Origin: Aphanomyces cochlioides
Lineage: Eukaryota; Oomycota; Saprolegniomycetes; Saprolegniales; Verrucalvaceae
Assembly (NCBI GenBank): GCA_019828595.1
Contig: JAHQRK010000016.1
Coordinates: forward strand, 1,054,001-1,118,000
Direction of reading: 5' to 3'
Length of the DNA stretch: 64,000 bases
The position numbers and the translations under genes were made by a program. Shown here piece by piece: positions 10,389-20,640 of this stretch (position 1 is its first letter; every line of letters starts with the position of its first letter). The notes under the pieces were generated by a model. It did not search any database and was not told the origin of the DNA. It worked only from the letters and a program-made list of their open reading frames with translations.

Positions 10389-11507
10389 TCACTTCCTGTA
10401 TAATTTTATAGTTATAAAATTATGAAAGGTTGAGTCCTGGATGGTGTCGACGACTGTGAATGGCCGCAGGTGGGCTCTTTCGAGGCTGGCCAAGATGAAT
10501 GGGCATTTGCAAGATCGTATTGGCAAGCAGCAGAGCAAGAGTCCGAACGAGCGAGAGCCTAAAATACTTGCGAAGTACGACACCGAGACCACAGTTCCGA
10601 CAGTTGCCTGCTTCAATCCATCGTGGGGTATTTCAAGTTGATATCGTTGCTTCAGCGTGGTGCCTGGAGCGATTGCAGGGAGCTGTCCAAAGGAGACTAC
10701 AATGTTCTTGGTATGATGTCGCCCCTGGACGACCAGATCAAGCTGCCGTACGATTTGGTATTCCATGTGATGGCAGCTTTGTGTCGATTGATTTTGAATC
10801 TCCACGTCGACTTGAGCGGTCTCTCTTGGGACGTACAGGAATTTGTCGGTCGTTGCGCGGAAGTGATGTTTGCCTCTTGGAATACAGCAGAGGAGACGCG
10901 TGTCGACTTCTCAACAGTTGGAGAACCCGTGGCTGGAACTGGGCTGGAGACAATGATCTTGTACTCTTTCTCCAGAGTAGACTTGGCGGGCCCCGTGATG
11001 CTGACCATGCCTTTGACAAAATACTCAATCCTTGCATCGATGTCACGAGCTTTGTCGTTGTCAAACGAGCCAGGAAGTCCAGACGGGAGTTGGTGCTCAA
11101 ATGAAGAGACGTGGTCGCCTGGAGGTAATGTCTGTTGGACACTCTTGAGAATCAACTTCTGCGAGAGGAAGTCATGCTTGTTGTCATAGTTCGTAGAGCT
11201 CTCGCTGTCGCTCTCGACCCAGTGAACTTCTTCTTTCCCCAGGAAATGGACTGCAATTTCTACGCAAGATGAGCGATATATTGTCGACCATGGTGCACGT
11301 ACCATTGCATTCGATGGGTTGGGTGACGTTGATGTGCACATCACCCGTGAAGTAATGAGGCTTGTCGACACTCAAATCAATCGTAGCATGGAGAGCGATC
11401 GTAGGCGTAGACTTCGCTTTGGTCTTTTTGAACATGAGCCTCCGATCAATTTGAGAATGAAACTCGTATGACACGCCACAACGCAGTCTGCGGCAGCTTT
11501 CATCCAC
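10389..11507 (-). pseudogene. Arrestin-like pseudogene
   Basis: Exon 1 (from about 11507) reads DLSVDKPHYFTGDVHINVT and ends at the family's conserved phase-1 intron (11302-11260, GTACGT...TAG). Exon 2 gives EIAVHFLGKEEVHWVES, then KLILKSVQQTLPPGDHVSSF and LPSGLPGSFDNDKARDIDAR. Near 10920 the frame slips by one: the homologous CIPRGKHH region continues in a different frame (FLYVPRETAQVDVEIQNQS). A second break lies near 10510, before ILQMPIHLGQPRKS. With two frameshifts, no full arrestin fold can be made. Confidence 0.8.
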
Positions 11508-12440
11508 CGAAACGTCCGTCTTAATTTAGTTTGGTCTAGCGTCATCTTGAGTCTCAATAGCGTTGCTGATACGTTCCTCAGGATGCATTCAACTGCGTGC
11601 AACGGGAACAGTATTTATTCACCGCGATAGAATGCTCGATTTGCTGCGTTGCCAGGAACACAACTTTGAGTTGGATCTTGTCTGTGACTCTGTCATGACA
11701 TTTCAATTTGGATTGTCGTGTCGACCAGCCTTGAGAAAAGCGCTGGCATATTCACTCCTCTGCCTGCACTTTTGATCGAGCTTGAAGCGGACGGCGTCAT
11801 TTATTTGCTTCGACACGTAATGCACATACACAGAGCAATCAAGAAATACCATAGAGCTTAGCCCCTGTCGCTGCCCTTGTGCAGAACTTGTCTCTCTTCT
11901 CAAATTTGGGCTGAAAGGTCATGATCCGGTTATTTTCCGGATTTTCACAGTTTGACATGCTTCAATGGATCGTCGCTCGTATGTGTATTGATCGCGATTC
12001 GAACACGAAAATCATGTCTAGTGTGCCCAGAGGAGCTGTGTTTATGAGTAGGGGCAAGCCAAATTGCTTGTCAGAAGCAGAACTCTCAGATACGTGTGCA
12101 TCTTGTCACTTTTTCCCGTTCGTTGAGCATTTCCAGCACATTAGCATCATGGCAGTAGCGTCAAGGAAAGACTTGACATCGAACGAGTACTGCATTGACT
12201 CTGCATTTCGATTCTCTGTCAGCAAGCAAATCTAGATGAAATGCGCAAGCCGACAGAAAGCGTCCACCAAACCGGAGTGGAGCACGTCGATCAAATGCGA
12301 AATGTCGTCGCGGCTGTCCATGTGCTCTTTCGACGACCCAAACCACGAGCAGATATCCAGCGGCGCTACCAACTGCCGCCGATCTTTCATGTCAATGTGC
12401 ATCATGCCGATGAGCAACACACCGAGTCAGAGAATGCCAT
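11508..12440. other. Intergenic with a dispersed repeat
   Basis: No gene is recognised. The stretch 11911-11945 (CTGAAAGGTCATGATCCGG and following) recurs with changes at 13377-13415, so the 12.4-kb arrestin remnant is bracketed by a short direct repeat. Confidence 0.4.
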
Positions 12441-13060
12441 CGACGAGACTCTACGAATGCAATGGTACTTGCTTCATGGTAGACAAGCTCGCTCTCTGTA
12501 GAAATTGCTGTCCATATCTTGGGGAAAGAATTTTCTACCTAGCTCAACCCCGAGGTCGACAGCTCTTTTACTAAGCGCTACGAGAAGAAACATGACTTTC
12601 TCTCACAGAAGTTGGTTCTCAAAAGCATCCAACAGACATTGCCTCCACGAGACCACGTTTTCCCATTTCGGTACCAACTCCCGACTGGGTTTTCTGGCTC
12701 GTTTGATATCGACAAAGCGAATGTTATAGATGCCAGGATCGAGTACTTCATCAAAGGCATGGTTAGCATTATTGGGCCTGCCCAAACTGCTCTTGAAAAA
12801 GAGCAAGATCATTGTCTACTGCCCAGATCCAACCACGGGTTCCCCTAGTGTTATCGACGAAGAAACCGATATTCTACTACCATACGACGGGTTGAAGCAG
12901 TCAACGGGGTGAACTGTGGTCTCATTGCCCTACTCCGTCTCTGTTGTAGACCTTGTTTATCCGAAAAGCGGAATCTTCTACCAACACCACCTCATACCGA
13001 TTCATTTTGGCCAACCTCGTACGCGGCCACGAAAGATCAAGAAACTATTGAGAGCATGAA
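12441..13060 (+). pseudogene. Degenerate arrestin-like fragment
   Basis: The family splice site survives (GAATGCAATG, then a 37-nt GTACTT...TAG remnant at 12465-12501, then AAATTGCTGTCC). N-domain pieces follow in two frames, for example VLKSIQQTLPPRDHVFPFRY and DARIEYFIKGMVSI. From about 12850 the sequence jumps to the late C-domain (YDGLKQSTG, then HFGQPRTRPRK), so roughly 100 codons are deleted. There is no arrestin-like exon 1 upstream. Confidence 0.75.
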
Positions 13061-13589
13061 CTTTGATTCGTAAGAGATACATGTAGCCATTCTATGCACC
13101 TTGGTGGCCATCCATGATGAAGTACAAGAAGAATCTTCACTGCGCCCATTCAGACCACGCGTTCTGTGTTCTTGCTTCGCGCAGTCGCTCAGAAACTCGA
13201 CTGAAGTACTTGGGCTGCTGCGCTCTGGTGTCTTCGAAGAAGACGTGGAACGAGTTCCATCACACATGGACAACCATCAAATTTACCATTCGCAGTCCAC
13301 CCCGCATGTGGAACAACATGATTCAGCATACGCATTCATGTATGCTTTGAGCGGTTTTGATCCCATTGAAGTTGCTGAAAGGTCATCAACCGGATAATTT
13401 CCGGAATTTGACATTCTGCCTTTGGTCTGGTGCATGATATCTTCTACGAGCTATGCAGCACCGCCGTGCTCTTGCCAATGTACGAAGTATTTACATGTTG
13501 CGAAAAAAAGTGAAGCAAGCCACTCCTTACCGCTTGCAAGTACTCCAGGGACGTCCAATTCTGTGATGTCGACGCGTTGAACGGCTAAA

Positions 13590-14485
13590 TGCACGAGTGA
13601 TACATTCAAATTTATGCACTCCTTGTCTTGAGGATCTTCAGTGGCCACGGGTGAGCTCATTCGAGGCTGGCCCACATTGAATGGAACCTCCATGTAGACA
13701 TCCGTGCCGCAACGAACTGTGCACAAAACTACAGCCATGTACGACACGGTGACCAGAGTTCCTACAGTGCCTGGCTTGAATCCATCGCGTGGCACTTGAA
13801 TTTCATCCGTTTGCTTCTGTGTTGTGCCCGCAGCGACACCAGGAAGCTTTGAAGAGCAGACTGGGAAATATTTCGCTCGCCGTCTCTGCAACGAGGATTC
13901 CATGTCGAACGAGTCGGTATTCCATGCCGCGGAGGCTTGAGTTGGAGTGATTTTGATTCTCCGCTTGGACAATCTATCTCCTGGGTCATAAAGGAATTTG
14001 TCGGTGGTTGCGTGCGCAGAATACATTGACCTCTCGGGATACAGTAGAGGGTGTAGATTTTGAGCTTTTTCTCGACGACTGCGGGTGTATCTGAAGCTGA
14101 AAATGGATAGTAGACAAGCATCTTGACTTCTTTCTCGAGAGCAAGTCTCCATTCTCCCCCCCATTGGGCTTCTTTTTTCCCAAGACATAGACAGCAATTT
14201 CTAGCATCCATGACAGCGTGAGTTCAACACGAAGCAACCCATGCTCATACCAATTGCCTCGATGGGCTCGACGACATTGATGCGTAGCGAGCCAGTCGTG
14301 ACATCACGAGTGAAAGAATAAGGCTGGTCGAGACTCAAATCCATCGTCGCTTTCACAGGAACGACCACAGTCAGTGGCGTCACGTGGGACTCTTTCGGCA
14401 TTTGCTTTCGATGGAGAGATTGGTTGGCTATTGCAATGCCACCACACAGCAGTCTTCGACAGCTTTTATCAATTGAACCGTCCAT
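13590..14485 (-). pseudogene. Arrestin-like pseudogene with internal deletion
   Basis: Exon 1 (14485-14251) contains MDLSLDQPYSFTRDVTTGSL and ends at the conserved phase-1 intron (14250-14201). Exon 2 starts EIAVYVLGKKKP, but the next 90-100 family codons are missing and the frame resumes at LEKEVKMLVYYPF. It then shifts again into ATTDKFLYDPGDRLSKRRIK and VGTLVTVSYMAVVL. The N-terminal leader (DKSCRRLLCGG) resembles that of the 10.4-11.5 kb copy (DESCRRLRCG), so these two are close paralogues. Confidence 0.75.
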
Positions 14486-14568
14486 CTCAATTTAGCTCGA
14501 TAGGCTGGATCGCCGTCGTCGGCCCTTCCTTTTTCAAGCACATCCACGGCTTGTATCAAACGCAGAGA

Positions 14569-14700
14569 TTACTCGTTGTCACTTGCAGCGTCCTGATTGC
14601 TGTTAGCGCGGCGTTTCTTCTTGGACTTTTTCGTCTTCTTGGACGTTGTTGGAAGCGGCGGCGATGGCGACGGCTCGGGCTCGACGATGGCTCTATTGTC
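14569..14700 (-). other. Possible terminal exon with a lysine-rich tail
   Basis: Read on the minus strand, the frame gives AIVEPEPSPSPPLPTTSKKT and then a run of K/R residues ending SNQDAASDNE and a stop at 14569. The composition is that of a nuclear-protein tail, but no in-phase upstream exon could be traced, so it may be a relic. Confidence 0.25.
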
Positions 14701-15016
14701 CTGTCATTTGACCACCCCTGCGACGTCGGATGGGCTGTCAATAGAAAGATTTTGCAAACAGTCTTCCCAGTTCCCGTTCAGCTCCCAAACAGATGTTTGT
14801 CAAAAGCGGCGAAAACTCTCAAATCTGTTCAGATGTCAGAACGGAACCTCCTGAAATTTGATATCTGTCCGCCATATAAGTGAAATAAGCGGATTGATTG
14901 CCAGTTCCGCTCAATCACAGAGAGTGCAGCCATTCGTCAAAAATTGAATTCTTTGACCAATTATATAGCGTTCTAAACTTAGAAAGATTGCTACCTCTTC
15001 CCAATAGTCGCAAGCA

Positions 15017-15717
15017 ATGAATGCCCCAACGCCAACCAAGCGTCGCAAGTTCTCGGATCATGAGGACGTCATGCTTCTTCGGCAAGTAAATGCTGAGCGG
15101 CCATTTGAAGCACGCCGTGGCGAGGTAATGAAAGTTTGGGCCTCCATCGCACAGAAGCTCGATGACGATGGCGAGTTTGACACATCAGGATGTGATTCCA
15201 AAAAGGCGCAACATCGATTTGACGTCCTGCTTAAACATCATAGAGCGTTCGACCGCGAGTCAATGCTGACCTCGGGGATCGATCAAAACTACGACGAAAA
15301 GCTGCAACTATTAGATGAACTCTTGTCCGCTGTTGATGACAGTATAATGCAAGACAAAGAACGAGCAGAGACAGCGATCTCAGACTCTCAACGTGAGGAA
15401 AGTGAAGGCGAGCGTATCCGCAACGAGTCTCTTTCTTCACTGGGAAAACGAAAAAAGACCGAAGAAGAAAACGATGGGAACAGCACAGGTGGCGGTCGAC
15501 TCATAAAGTTGACTACATCAATGCAGGAGGATAACAAAGCTGACCTCGAACTTCGGAGATCCGACTTGGAGTTCCGTAAATACCAATTTGAAACAGAGTT
15601 GGCTGAACGTGAAAAGATCGTATTGAACGCGAGAAAGATCGTGCGTTTGCGATGGAGCAGTCACGTCAACAACATGCTACAATCATGGCAATGCTAGAGA
15701 TGATGAGCAGAAAGTAA
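15017..15717 (+). CDS. Myb/SANT-like DNA-binding protein with a 3' frameshift
   Basis: The N-terminus (KRRKFSDHEDVMLLRQVNAE, with conserved spaced tryptophan WASIAQKL) is a Myb/SANT-like helix-turn-helix. It is followed by an acidic linker, an NLS-like GKRKKTEEE and a C-terminal coiled coil (ADLELRRSDLEFRKYQFETE). Such proteins are common in oomycetes, both as host genes and as accessory proteins of PIF/Harbinger-type transposons. At about 15611-15616 one nucleotide appears lost. The reading frame then goes out of register and stops at 15697, while the +1-shifted frame continues the charged helix (REKDRAFAMEQSRQQHATIM) to a natural stop at 15715-15717. Function is probably impaired only at the tail, if the change is real. 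Confidence 0.7.
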
Positions 15718-15764
15718 TCTTAATACAAATCTCATGTTGATTTATCTTGAGAGAGATAGCTCGG

Positions 15765-16075
15765 CTTGTGGAAGTTGACATCGCGATCCATGTCAAGGTT
15801 CATTTGGTGAGCGTTGACATGCATGGTCATGTCCACTAACACCAGCAGAGCTCACAGGCATCGCTAGTGTAAGTTGACATCGCTATTCATGTCGACGCCC
15901 ACCAAATGAGTCTTGACATTGATATTCATGTCTACTTACAGTAGCAAAGATCTCAAGCTTCGCTAGTGTAAGTTGACATCGCTATCCATGTCAAGGTTCA
16001 TTTGCTGAGCGTTGACATAAGTTGACATCGCTGAAGGCTCATTTCGTAAGCGTTGACATGCATGGTCAGATCTAC
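15765..16075 (+). repeat. Imperfect tandem repeats with a GTTGACAT...ATGTC core
   Basis: Units built around GTTGACATCGCTATCCATGTC-like pieces (a 5-bp inverted pair GACAT/ATGTC around a short centre) recur at least seven times with 50-100 bp spacing, at about 15775, 15810, 15866, 15912, 15973, 16010 and 16023. Intervening text such as GTTCATTTGNTGAGC is also repeated. There is no coding potential. The repeats may be binding sites for a factor or decayed satellite. Confidence 0.75.
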
Positions 16076-16614
16076 TTACATCTTTGGCTTTTCTAAGAAA
16101 TCCATGTGTATTGAATTAAATCTTAAACATCAGCTACATCGTACGTATCAAGGTATTCCTCGAGAGAGAGTGGTGTCAAGTCAAAGTACTACAGAAGACA
16201 CAAATGTAGGAATTGTTGGCGTTGACGGCGGGTCTTGACGACAGGAACCATTTCGCAGAGCTCTTTCAGGGTGAGCACCATGATACCAACCACACTGAGG
16301 AGTCGCGAGGTTATGAAAAGATATGATCGGTTATTGTGGTGATACTGGTAGGGACGTTAGTCTACCAGACCATAAGGGATTAATTGTCTGTCCGTTGCAT
16401 TTTTCGTATTCTTTTTTTAATCAAGTTAAAATATGCATATATTTTGTTAATTACAGTATAGTATGCATACTATGCATACTATTATTAATAACACTACGAA
16501 TTGTAGTAGTACAGAGCAGAAATGGGACAGTGCACACTTGAATCCACGTTTCTGCACCGTATTCCTTGTCCCTCCGAGGAAGAGTCGGAACAATATCCCT
16601 GTTAACAAGCGAAG
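16076..16614. other. AT-rich leader before the Helitron gene
   Basis: No gene is recognised. It contains short AT-rich palindromes (TATAGTATGCATACTATGCA region at 16456-16475). The Helitron 5' end (a TC terminus after an A) should lie here or further upstream but cannot be placed from one copy. Confidence 0.35.
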
Positions 16615-18945
16615 ATGAGCTACAGAGCTGCTGTCAGAAGCAAAGAGACAATGCTGCGACGCGTTGGCAGATCAAATCTCTCTAAGGAGCAGGCTGATGC
16701 TGTTCGAGCAAAAGACTCAACTGCAAAAGCGTCATATCGAGGACTGATCACGACGAATCGCGACGTGAAACATATGGATGGCCTGTCGGAGTTTGTCCTA
16801 GGTGCTCCAGACATCAATTTAGAATTGATTGAAACGATTCGGAAGGTCAACAACTTTACAACTGAGCCAAATTGTGGGCTTGCCTATTATCACTTGTGCT
16901 CGAACGATCCGAATGCTTTTGTTTTTAACGATGAAACAATGAATTTAGGAGACGATTCGGCTGTTTGGAACAGGATTTTAGAGTCGATCGGCCAACCAGT
17001 GTCGCAACAAGCAGCAATACGCTGTCAAAAGGACGTTGATTGTAGAGACGTTGGAAAGGGTCCAATTGCAGCTTGTGCCTCATGCAACGAAATTTTATAC
17101 TGCGCTGTGGATACAAGTATTAATGCTGGGGCTCCAGCACAGCTTTCACAGCATTTTCGTTTAACAGAGGGCCAAAAAAATGCTATGGCCTCAATTCCAG
17201 AAGACTTGATTATGAAGCACGTATCCGTTTTGAGAATTGCTGAAGGGTGGTTCCATTTAAATCCAGATTTGGTCCCTGATGTCAACAATATTGTACTTTG
17301 TAAGACATGCAGCATCAATCCCTTAAAGCACCCTTATAGTATTTCATCCGGCCACGATTATGGGCGAATTAACACGTTGCCGAAATTAAACCTGACAACT
17401 CAAAACGCTATTGTTGCATCTCAAGCCTTTAATATTGACATTCTGGTGCGTTCAAACCATTCGGCAGCCCATGCAATTTGCTTTCCATCAGATGGCCCGT
17501 CGGAAGTCGCTAAAGTGTTGCCAAATCTTTGTGATAGTCATCGAATTCAAGTTACTTTTCTAGGGCCACGGGATGCGTGGCGAAAGACTCAATGCAGATT
17601 TAGAGCAATCTATGAGCTAGATGTCAATGGTGCCTTTGCTTGGTTGAATGCTTGGAAATACTTACGACATCCGAGCACATTGATGTTATTATTGATCAAA
17701 CAAGAGCAATGGAGAGACAATTAAACGAAGAGACCAAATGCATTGAACAAAACGCAATTGCAAACGATGACAAAAGGGTCAGCGCGATGAGCGAATTTAT
17801 CGATGATGAGGATGAATTAGAGCACAGAACTGGATAGGTCGCCGAATCAAACAGACTTGGTCTTTTCCGCCGTGTTGCCAAAGGAACGATTAGTCGACTC
17901 TGCCATCAATGACGCAATTGAGGCCATGTTTTCGATTATTCATCCCAATGACAACGTCGACGGAACTTCGTGTGTCGAAAAACCAGCGCTGGCATCTGTG
18001 ACACGAAGTCATGCACCACTTAACGAATGGGATGAAAATGACGCCATTTTGAGGGGAGTATTCCCCCATCTATTTATGTTGGGAAAGGGTGTTCCGCAAG
18101 GTTCAATTTCTAAGTCGTTCATGAGGCACCTTCTTGCGTACTACGATGGACGGTTTGAAGACCCTTTATTTATTGCGACTGCATTTAATCAAAAACAAAG
18201 ACATGCTTGTATTCGTCAAGCCGCACGTCTCAATGTGAAACGAACAAAGGAATTGGAGAAACTAGGGGACCTTGCCAACTCTTCAGCGTTTAGAGATCTT
18301 TTGGTGTGGGCTCGAGATAACCCGTTAACAAACGATGCAAAAGTGTTGAACGCCAAGATCTGTCGTATTATTTCGATGGTCGGTTCTTCTGTTCCTTTCA
18401 GTCCTTTCGAGAGACAAGCAACGAGACCAAAACTAGCGGCTATGCGACTCCGATATGGTATTTGCAGCCATTTTATCACAGGATCTCCCCCAGAGTTTGA
18501 AGATGTGGCAATTTTACGAGTTGCAACCATGAAGACATGGAATAGTACTGTAGATTTTGACACCCACGGTTCTAACTCTGAATTGCCAGCATGTATCGAA
18601 CAAGACCCAGGACTCCGCATAGCATTAACCCGAGCGCGTCCTGGTCTTTCTGCGCTATCTTTTGAACGCAAAATGACGAGCTTATTTAGTGACATTATTA
18701 GATGCCCGATGAAATCAAACAGTCGACTGTCGCGTGATTATGCGATGCGTGAACAAGGAGCATACAACTATGTTGCTGCATTTAATGGCGTTATTGAGCC
18801 CCAAAAGCAAGGTCGATTGCATTGGCATGTCAATCTGTACGCGTCGTCGCTGACGCCTGAATTACTAACTCGACTTGCTGCAGCACCTGATAGAGTAAAA
18901 ACTGTGGTGGCCAAACATTTAGAGTCCACATCATGTACTAATGTA

Positions 18946-20564
18946 CAGTGGGTCACGAAAGTCTGCACCCCCCATTGTTCTTTTCACATTTTTTGTTGTT
19001 ACTCACAATCAAGTCGTCATTTGATAAATCTGAATAGTTCAATCAATAGGTAATACATTTGGCTTTGTCTCTGTAGAATTCATAAATGTGATTGGATCTC
19101 TATGGGCTCTAAAATTTCAATCCAAAATTAGTACCACTGTCAAAAGTTTGCACCCCTCAGCAATATTTCAGCGCAAAATCAAAATTCAGCAGTGTAAATT
19201 GAACTCCAGTTGATGCGAGAACGTTTCATTCACTTGCAATTTACCCTCGATATAATTAAACGCCTCAAACACTCTGTGATGTCTTCTCAACGCCAAGGAA
19301 AACAATACTCTGATGACATGCGACTCACTGTCATTAACAAGCATAAAAATGGCCTTGGAAGCAAGAAAATTGCTAAGGAACTCGATATGCCCCTTTCCTC
19401 CGTTAAAACAATCCTCCGAAAGTTCAAAAAGAACCGCCAAACGATGATTGCTCCGAGATCTGGGCGACCTCGCATCACCAACGAATATGACGATCGCGAA
19501 ATTCGCCGTGAAGTTATGAAAAATCGACGAGTCAGTGCCGAAACTTTGCAAATATCGTTCCTTACGCTATACGACAAAGAGATTTCGCTCGAAACTTTTC
19601 GTCGTCGCATTCGTGAATGGGGCTTAAATGGTCGTGTTGCTATAAAGAAGCCATTTATTTCAAAAGCCAACCGAGAAAAGCGTCTCAAATTTGCCCTGGA
19701 GCATCAACTGTGGACTTCGGATGACTGGAAGCGTGTCCTTTTTACAGATGAAAGCCCATTTAATTTGCATGGCTCGAATGGGATGGTCTACGTTTGGCGT
19801 AGGCCTGGAGAAGAATACAAGGATGAATGCCTTGCACCGACATTTAAAAGTGGGCGCGATTCGGTCATGGTGTGGGGGGCCATAAATTACAATGGTGTTG
19901 GAACTCTGCGCTTTTGCGAAGGGACAATGAATTCGTGTGATTATATTGACCTCTTATTGGATGAATTACCCAACAATTTTGCCCAATTGGATTTGCCGGT
20001 CGATTTTATCTTCCAACAAGATATTGCACCGATTCACAAGGCAAAGAGAGTTCTCAATTTTCTCGATGAAAATGCCGTGACAACCCTTGAACACCCTCCA
20101 CAAAGCCCAGCCCTTAATCCTATTGAACACGTGTGGGCGTGGATAGGTCTTAGGATCCGTGATTGCCCGCCAACTTCGAAGGAAGGATTGAAACGACGGA
20201 TTTGCCGCTTGTGGGATGAAATCCCTTTGGATTTCATTCGAAAGTTGATCAAATCCATGCCTAATCGTTTGGCGGACGTTATTGCAGCCAAAGGTGGTTC
20301 TACGAAATATTAGATCGTAGTACATATTCATTTTTTGTTGTTAAACCTGTTGGGGGTGTAGACTTTTGACAGTTGCACTGTTCACTCTTGCTCATGTCTA
20401 TCGTAGTAGGCGTGAGTAAAACCGCTCTTTGCGTTAGTTCTATGAGTGCTACTTCATTGGGACTCTGTCGATTCAATTCACATCGCGATATGCTGGCTAG
20501 TTTGTGAGATAATTGAGTAAACGTCAATTTTCTATCAGGGGGTGCAGACTTTCGTGACCCACTG
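18946..20564 (+). mobile_element. Complete Tc1-type transposon with IR/DR-style termini
   Basis: The 1,619-bp element is flanked by TA at 18944-18945 and 20565-20566. Both ends read CAGTGGGTCACGAAAGTC inward. A second, related repeat (TGTCAAAAGT followed by TNCACCCC) lies about 190 bp inside the left end (19135-19157) and about 185 bp inside the right end (20352-20380). Outer and inner repeats share AAAGTNTGCACCCC in the same orientation, the IR/DR layout known from Sleeping Beauty-like Tc1 elements. The transposase frame is uninterrupted, so recent activity is plausible. Confidence 0.95.
19279..20313 (+). CDS. Tc1/mariner transposase (DD34E)
   Basis: The protein is 344 residues when started at the ATG at 19279, the usual Tc1 length; an upstream in-frame ATG at 19210 would add 23. 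The N-terminal bipartite helix-turn-helix region includes GLGSKKIAKELDMPLSSVKT and a GRPR hook (SGRPRITNEYD). The catalytic triad is visible as FTDESPF, FIFQQDIAPIHKA and PALNPIEHVWAW. There are 34 residues between the second Asp and the Glu. The normally conserved Asn after QQD is Ile here. It catalyses cut-and-paste transposition into TA. It lies inside the Helitron Rep gene on the same strand. Confidence 0.95.
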   Translation: MSSQRQGKQYSDDMRLTVINKHKNGLGSKKIAKELDMPLSSVKTILRKFKKNRQTMIAPRSGRPRITNEYDDREIRREVMKNRRVSAETLQISFLTLYDKEISLETFRRRIREWGLNGRVAIKKPFISKANREKRLKFALEHQLWTSDDWKRVLFTDESPFNLHGSNGMVYVWRRPGEEYKDECLAPTFKSGRDSVMVWGAINYNGVGTLRFCEGTMNSCDYIDLLLDELPNNFAQLDLPVDFIFQQDIAPIHKAKRVLNFLDENAVTTLEHPPQSPALNPIEHVWAWIGLRIRDCPPTSKEGLKRRICRLWDEIPLDFIRKLIKSMPNRLADVIAAKGGSTKY

Positions 20565-20640
20565 TACCTGACGACTGCCGTGCTTGGTACGAGAATGTTA
20601 ATTCAGACAGTTCCAAATCGCGTGTCCGAGCTTCTGACTT

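Larger units (their letters stand above)
16615..20640 (+). pseudogene. Helitron replication initiator (N-terminal and Rep region)
   Basis: The first part (16615 to about 17700) has paired cysteines typical of the Helitron N-terminal zinc-finger region (CASCNEILYC, then VLCKTCSINP). A short stretch in another frame (about 17660-17837) bridges to 17857, where Helitron_like_N sequence follows (DAILRGVFPHLFMLGKGVPQ). The HUH-type Rep signature GRLHWHVNLYASS lies near 18810-18850. The gene is split at 18944 by a Tc1 insertion; dropping the element and one TA rejoins the frame exactly. Confidence 0.8.

Noticed and set aside
12161..12420. Minus-strand frame with DSRDDISHLIDVLHSG
   Set aside because: Protein-like but short, with no in-phase neighbour or known family.
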